Source: an uncultured Eubacteriales bacterium (lineage in GTDB: Bacteria > Bacillota > Clostridia > TANB77 > CAG-508). Taken from it: 39,268 nt of DNA. The DNA is taken from the NCBI GenBank assembly GCA_902787685.1, contig CADAHH010000014.1:1-39268 (forward strand). The letters run 5' to 3'. The translations under genes were made by a program, and so were the position numbers. Below are positions 34,936-39,268 of this stretch, one piece after another (within the stretch, counting starts at the first letter, position 1; every line of letters starts with the position of its first letter). The notes under the pieces were generated by a model that worked only from the letters and a program-made list of their open reading frames with translations, searched no databases and was not told the origin of the DNA.

Positions 34936-35105
34936 CAATATTATTATACTACAATTCAAAAATTTTGCAATATTTTTTGATTATTTTGTTTTAAAAATCG
35001 TTCGAGTTTTTTCGACATATTTGATGTTTTTTATTATTGCAATTTTTATAATTTGTTAGTCCATATCTAGTTATTGGAACAAATAGAATATTAGCCTTCT
35101 TACCC

Positions 35106-35942
35106 CTACATTAAATCCGTATTAATACCCAATTTTCTAAAATTATCTTTTATCTTAGTCATATCCCTATACTTTCCTTCTTTTAATTCAGTGCGATAGT
35201 TTTCTTTTTCGATATTTAGATATTCATCTTCTAATTCTTTATCAATATTATATGGCACTTTGATAAATTGAAAAGAAACATCAGATGTATATTCCCTCGA
35301 ACCATATTCTCCTTCTATAATCATATAGTAGCTTTTGGTCGTTTCTAGTTTACTACTGTCCTTGCTGTCATTTCTTATAACATCATATGAATTTCCAACA
35401 CTTCCTATATTTATTAATGTTTTATTATATAATTTATCTAGGAAAGGATGATGAATATGCCCATATATAACTACATCTGCAACATTCTGTGTAACTGTTT
35501 TTTCACTTGGTAAAAACATTTTATACTTTGTTTCAATACTATCAAGATTTATTACATGTTTATCAATAGATACAGGAGTAGCATGAAATAATCTCACCAA
35601 ACTGCCACTCAAATAAAATTCATAGCAATATGGCAGATTTAATAAATATTGCCTATCTTCATCAGTTATTAGAGATTGATTCCATTCTATTCTTCTTTGT
35701 TCTTGTAGTGATAATTCTTCTTTTTCTTTATGTTCTGATGAAAAATAGCTATCACAATTTCCTTGTAAAACAATATCACATTTTTCCTTTACTAATTTTA
35801 TGCATTCTTTAGGATGTACTCCTTTTGCTATTATATCTCCTAAACATATAATCTTATCTACATTTCTTCTTTCTATATCTTGTAATGTTGTTTTTAGTGC
35901 TTCTAAATTTCCATGTATATCTGAAATAATTGCAATTCTCAT
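35106..35942 (-). CDS. Calcineurin-like metallophosphoesterase
   Basis: A 278-residue protein with the full two-metal motif set: ISDIHGN (D-x-H, residues 6-12), LGDIIAKG (GD), LQGNCDS (GN[HC]D with Cys) and YGHIHHPF (GHxH). It is likely a phosphodiesterase or phosphatase of the YfcE/MJ0936-type group; the substrate is unknown. The extra ~80 residues at the C-terminus are charged and helical. The ATG follows ATGGAGGAATAAA. Confidence 0.88.
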   Translation of the reverse strand: MRIAIISDIHGNLEALKTTLQDIERRNVDKIICLGDIIAKGVHPKECIKLVKEKCDIVLQGNCDSYFSSEHKEKEELSLQEQRRIEWNQSLITDEDRQYLLNLPYCYEFYLSGSLVRLFHATPVSIDKHVINLDSIETKYKMFLPSEKTVTQNVADVVIYGHIHHPFLDKLYNKTLINIGSVGNSYDVIRNDSKDSSKLETTKSYYMIIEGEYGSREYTSDVSFQFIKVPYNIDKELEDEYLNIEKENYRTELKEGKYRDMTKIKDNFRKLGINTDLM

Positions 35943-36017
35943 TTTATTCCTCCATTTTTTATTCTTGTTTAATTTGATGTTAATTTTTTAAGTATCAGAT
36001 ACAATTATAAACTCATT

Positions 36018-36388
36018 TTATTGTTTTCCATTATAAAGATATTCTTTAATTGCAATTGCTGTATATGTATTTGTTTTTATCAAATCATCTATAAAACCAT
36101 TAAAAACTATTTTTCCTCCATTTTTACCTGCATCTGGTCCCATATCTATGATATAATCACTATCTATAATAAAATCTAAATTATGTTCAATTACAATTAC
36201 TGAATTACCTTTTTTTATCATATTTCTCATTGCTTTTTTCAAGACTTCAATATCTTTTAAATGTAATCCTTGAGTAAGTTCATCAAATACATAGATTGAA
36301 CCTTAAATTTATGTTTATCTATATCTAACGAGATATTTTTTAAATTGTTTTCTTTAGCTCCAATTATTATTATTTTATTATTATCCAT
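36018..36388 (-). pseudogene. uvrA-like ABC ATPase remnant with internal deletion
   Basis: From an ATG at 36388 (GGAGAG upstream) the minus strand encodes MDNNKIIIIGAKENNLKNIS then LDIDKHKF, the N-terminus of UvrA-type proteins just before the first Walker A. At about 36302 it jumps, in another frame, to a C-terminal UvrA sequence: VFDELTQGLHLKDIEVLKKA (second Walker B region), VIVIEHNLDFI and IDMGPDAGKNGGKIVFNG, ending at 36018. Everything between, including both Walker A sites, is gone. This is a dead gene left by a large internal deletion. It could derive from uvrA or a UvrA-like paralogue. Confidence 0.85.
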
Positions 36389-36475
36389 ATTAATTCTCTC
36401 CAATGAACAAATACTATTATAATCATTCAAATTGCTAATTTAAATTTTTTACCTTTAATATACATCTTTAAAATC

Positions 36476-36964
36476 TCAGTTTTCAAAATAAAAAGCATAT
36501 CTGCTGTTGTTTCTTATCTTCATTTCTTTAAAATTGCCATTGCTGGCTTTTTTTACAACTTTTCTCCAAAATTCTTGTGCTCTTATATTTTTTAATAAAG
36601 TACGTATTTCCCATTTTCCTTTATAAATCTTAAACATTTCATTTGCCATATATGTACCTGCTCCAAGCTTTCTATATTTATTTAACACAAAAAATTCTGC
36701 AATTTCATAATTTCCATCTTCATTAAATCTTACTAAAACAAAACCTGCTAAATTACCATTATATTTTAAAATGTAAGGATGCCTTTTTTCTTCTTCCCAA
36801 TATAATTTCGTATATTTACACATTTCATATAACCCATTATCTAATAGATTAAAACTACAATTATCTTCTTCAAAAAAGCTTAACTCATATGTATATAATT
36901 GCATTAAATTCATTATTGTTTCTTTTCCTTTTTTATCTTTTGCCTCATATATTTCAAAACTCAT
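36476..36964 (-). CDS. GNAT-family N-acetyltransferase
   Basis: 162 residues. The acetyl-CoA-binding motif A is seen in EFFVLNKYRKLGAGTYMANE (R-x2-G-x-G/A pattern, about residues 90-109), preceded by the beta-4 strand AGFVLVRFN and followed by AQEFWRKV typical of motif B. It resembles predicted acetyltransferases acting on small amines, but the substrate cannot be inferred. The ATG follows TAGGAGTAACTATT. It is isolated next to a uvrA-like remnant. Confidence 0.82.
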   Translation of the reverse strand: MSFEIYEAKDKKGKETIMNLMQLYTYELSFFEEDNCSFNLLDNGLYEMCKYTKLYWEEEKRHPYILKYNGNLAGFVLVRFNEDGNYEIAEFFVLNKYRKLGAGTYMANEMFKIYKGKWEIRTLLKNIRAQEFWRKVVKKASNGNFKEMKIRNNSRYAFYFEN

Positions 36965-37022
36965 AATAGTTACTCCTATTTTTATTTACTATTTGTCCGT
37001 ATTATACCATTAATACTAACTT

Positions 37023-37895
37023 TCAGCAAGGATTAATATCATTTTTACTATCTAACATTTTATTTTCTTCAGCATACTTATAATTTAATCTATTTTCTTT
37101 ACTAATTATTGTTTCTCCAAGTTTTTGCTCTAAATCATCTCTTGCTGTTTTAGCAACTTCTCCACCTGCTTTTGCAATTTTTCTATTTTCTTTCAATCCA
37201 TATGGTTTGTGTTTTTTTGCTAATTCACGAGTTGCAATTTTTCCTAAATCTGTTAATGCTACTTCAACATCAGACATATTATCTCTTAATGATTCTTTTC
37301 TAATATTTTTATATTTTTTATATTCAGATGCTTTCATTCCAGACCATGATTTATATATATCATTTGTTAATATAGCATATTCCAAATTTTCTTTAATTCC
37401 ATTTTCTTTCCATATATCTGTTAATTTCTTTCTATCCAATATTCCTTTTAATCTTGCTTCAATCCATTTATCAGAATATCCTTTATTTCTATAATAATCA
37501 ATTGCTCTATTTACAGCAATTTCCGGATTAAACACTTCATCTATTCTCTCTTTTCCAAGTGACGCTAACCATACTTTAAATGGCTCTGCTTTTTGACTTG
37601 GAACTGATTCTATTAGTCTCAAAATTCCTTCTGTATCTAAAACATCTGTCATTCTAAATTTTCCATCTTTTGCTTTCATTTTCAATTGCACGATATTTTC
37701 GTGCAGTTGACTTCCTTCTTCGATTAATTTTCTCTTCAAATCGCTCCAATAATTTCTTGGAATTTTACTATCTGTTAATGCACTAATTACATCTACTACA
37801 CTAAAAAAATATTCTTCTTTTTCAGAATTCCATATACTTCTTATTTCTTTTCCATCAAAAAGATTTGAAATAGTCTCTAATTTATTATTTATCAT
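37023..37895 (-). CDS. Bro-N domain (phage antirepressor-like / DinD-like) protein
   Basis: 290 residues from the ATG at 37895, chosen because AGGAGGCAATCA lies just upstream. The N-terminal Bro-N-like DNA-binding domain reads EIRSIWNSEKEEYFFSVVDV, then RNYWSDLKRKL and TEGILRLIESVPS (about residues 13-115). The C-terminal half is helical, with AKKHKPYGLKENRKIAKAGG (about 230-250), like the damage-inducible DinD group. Family members are encoded by prophages or scattered in accessory regions. No other phage genes are seen here, so its target is unknown. Confidence 0.8.
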   Translation of the reverse strand: MINNKLETISNLFDGKEIRSIWNSEKEEYFFSVVDVISALTDSKIPRNYWSDLKRKLIEEGSQLHENIVQLKMKAKDGKFRMTDVLDTEGILRLIESVPSQKAEPFKVWLASLGKERIDEVFNPEIAVNRAIDYYRNKGYSDKWIEARLKGILDRKKLTDIWKENGIKENLEYAILTNDIYKSWSGMKASEYKKYKNIRKESLRDNMSDVEVALTDLGKIATRELAKKHKPYGLKENRKIAKAGGEVAKTARDDLEQKLGETIISKENRLNYKYAEENKMLDSKNDINPC

Positions 37896-37975
37896 TGATT
37901 GCCTCCTAAGCTTAAACTTTTGTTCGTATTGTATCATATCTTATCTCCAATTTCAACAATTTTCCACAAAGAATA

Positions 37976-38141
37976 TAAAAAACGGAACTAACATTTTCTA
38001 AGCTCCTTATGTCGCTAAGAAAATCTAAGTTTCGCATATTTATCTTACACAGCATATCTTATCTGTAGCTCATTCTTCGCACAGCTAAGAAATCTACGGA
38101 AAAATTCTCCTTATAGTCGATTTTTCCTAGAATATAAAAAA
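37976..38141. repeat. Family C repeat, copy 2
   Basis: Both halves of the 32414-32531 element are present, but an extra segment of ~45 nt (about 38046-38092, containing CAGCTAAGAAA) is inserted between them. It lies in the ~370-nt gap between the CYTH-like and Bro-N genes, which shows no ORF. Confidence 0.8.
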
Positions 38142-38264
38142 AGACATCGACATTTTTCGACATCTTAATATTTTTATTTTAGATTCAAAACCACTACATT
38201 TTCCACATGCCGTGTCTGTTTATAAAAAACACCTTGGTTAGACTTGTGTGCTGATAAAAGACAT

Positions 38265-38858
38265 CTAATTATTATTTAATACTTTGCTTAATTCAATTTC
38301 AGCTTTTTTTACAAAATAATTATCAGTTTCTATTGGAATGTCTAATCCATTTACTGTTTCTTTTAGTTCCTCTATTGTTCTAAATCCATCTCTATCCTCT
38401 GTTTCAATTTCAATTAAATTATCTCCATTTATAATATCTTTTATTGCCAATGGAATTTTATCTTTTTCATAAACTACATCATTTTCTTTTATGTTCATAA
38501 TTTCTCTAAATCCAATAGCTCTTAGTAATTTTTTAGCATCATCAGTATTAACAACTTCACAGTTTAAAGCCTCTTGTTTTAATATACTACCTTTATCATC
38601 AATTTCTTTTATTTTAAAAGTAATTTTTTTATCACATCTATCGTACATTTCATTTTTAATATTTCTGACAATAACTGCTTTTGCTAATATTTCTCTTGTT
38701 GTCATTTTATCAATTTCTAAATTTTCTGGTATATAGTAAGAATCATCCATATAGAATTTATCAACTATTTCATAATTTCTTTCTTCAAGTACTTTATATA
38801 AATCCTCTATATTTCCCTTTATTTTAACAGTAATTTCATTACTTTCTTTTATACTCAT
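38265..38858 (-). CDS. CYTH-like triphosphate tunnel protein
   Basis: 197 residues from the ATG at 38858 (CGGAG 9 nt upstream; an earlier ATG overlaps it). Alternating charged strands fit a CYTH tunnel: NEITVKIKG near the N-terminus (in place of ExExK), SYYIPENL, AVIVRNIKN, KKITFKIKE, VYEKDKIPLAI, NLIEIETED and a final ETDNYFVKKAE. Related proteins are class IV adenylate cyclases, thiamine triphosphatases or tripolyphosphatases. Key Lys/Arg/Glu positions seem largely present, but assignment within the superfamily is open. Confidence 0.65.
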   Translation of the reverse strand: MSIKESNEITVKIKGNIEDLYKVLEERNYEIVDKFYMDDSYYIPENLEIDKMTTREILAKAVIVRNIKNEMYDRCDKKITFKIKEIDDKGSILKQEALNCEVVNTDDAKKLLRAIGFREIMNIKENDVVYEKDKIPLAIKDIINGDNLIEIETEDRDGFRTIEELKETVNGLDIPIETDNYFVKKAEIELSKVLNNN

Positions 38859-38949
38859 CTTTATCATCTCCGCTTATGTTATATCACATTCTACTCGAAT
38901 TCTCAAGCCATTTCGAAGTACTTTATTAAGTTTTCCATTTTCATCTCTT

Positions 38950-39268
38950 TCATAAGAAAAATATTTTCTTGGGAATACTTAAATCAAATTCTCGTTTCAA
39001 TATAAACCTAATTAAATAAGGATCTATTACTCCATTTTCATCGTATCCTCCAACAATAACATAATCTACAATAGCATTAAATATTTCTTGGTCAAAATCT
39101 TCTATTATATCCTTAGAATCCAATAATTCTCTTACTTTCTTTAAACCATCTGTAATAGATTTCTTATCCTCTGCTAATAACTTTAATTGTTCTATTTTAT
39201 TTTCCAATATTTCAAGTTTTCGATTATATTTTTCTACTTTTTCATTGTAATCATTTTCGGATATTTTG
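38950..39268 (-). CDS. Serine recombinase, C-terminal part (5' end outside window)
   Basis: The minus strand is open from the window edge to a stop at 38950. The first part is coiled coil (EKYNRKLEILENKIEQLK). It is followed by FDQEIFNAIVDYVIVGGYDE then NGVIDPYLIRFILKRE, the typical end of large serine recombinases (resolvase/site-specific integrase family) of Clostridial mobile elements. The catalytic and zinc-ribbon parts would lie beyond 39268. A mobile element border is therefore likely near the right end. Confidence 0.78.
   Translation of the reverse strand, partial: KISENDYNEKVEKYNRKLEILENKIEQLKLLAEDKKSITDGLKKVRELLDSKDIIEDFDQEIFNAIVDYVIVGGYDENGVIDPYLIRFILKREFDLSIPKKIFFL

Larger units (their letters stand above)
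34660..35017. repeat. Small-peptide cassette, copy 2 (limits)
   Basis: TCGACA boxes at 34660 and 35012 are 352 bp apart, as in copy 1 (22791-23150). The order of parts is identical, and conserved blocks extend into the promoter regions (ATATGTTATACTATATTTTA at left, TATTTTTTGATTATTTTGT at right). Confidence 0.85.

Noticed and set aside
38137..38165. Possible terminator at GACATCGACA...TCGACATC
   Set aside because: The two halves are direct rather than inverted repeats, so no stable stem forms.

Overview
The window is chromosomal DNA from a very AT-rich, low-GC Gram-positive bacterium, most likely an uncultured gut-type member of Clostridia. This rests on strong AGGAGG-type ribosome sites, a SAM-I riboswitch before metK, a ClpE-type zinc-finger Clp ATPase, DUF421/DUF4363 neighbours and prepilin-like proteins with a KGITLISLVV N-terminus. 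No rRNA, tRNA or CRISPR array was seen.

Layout. 1-2.6 kb: a truncated prepilin-like gene, a palindromic repeat, the RNase P RNA gene, a large unexplained hairpin and two small genes. 2.7-8.3 kb: gpsA-plsY (phospholipid synthesis) divergent from a ClpE-like ATPase, followed by pgsA and an SDR. 8.3-13.7 kb: a minus-strand run of der, two family-2 glycosyltransferases around a PP2C-like phosphatase, and a beta-propeller protein; der carries an apparent frameshift at its 5' end. 13.7-18.7 kb: prs, purA, a fragment of a second purA and an acyl-CoA ligase. 18.7-22 kb: DAHP synthase with a Phe/Tyr-rich leader peptide and attenuator, DUF4363, DUF421 and a small membrane protein. 22-24.4 kb: a hexapeptide transferase and a UDPGP-type nucleotidyltransferase, with a small-peptide cassette between them. 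24.4-32.7 kb: guaA, guaB, an 834-residue adenosine-deaminase-like protein with an extra C-terminal domain, and metK under a SAM riboswitch. 32.7-39.3 kb: HAD phosphatase, short pyrophosphatase, SDR, a second small-peptide cassette, metallophosphoesterase, a uvrA-like remnant, GNAT, Bro-N-like protein, CYTH-like protein and the end of a serine recombinase.

Functionally the window concentrates purine nucleotide metabolism (prs, purA, guaA, guaB, deaminase-like protein), SAM synthesis, phospholipid synthesis and entry into the aromatic amino acid pathway.

Two systems stand out. (1) Two paralogous 43-residue peptides (22871-23002 and 34741-34872) sit in cassettes of identical length. Each has a convergent antisense promoter, a shared terminator, and a copy-specific direct repeat that would make a ~65-nt antisense RNA complementary to that copy's translation start. 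This is the architecture of the pAD1 par (Fst) type I toxin-antitoxin locus, with a peptide I do not recognise. (2) The DAHP synthase gene is preceded by a 39-codon leader with 8 Phe and 5 Tyr codons, followed by mutually exclusive antiterminator and terminator hairpins: a ribosome-mediated attenuator. The window is also rich in dispersed palindromic repeats of at least three families.
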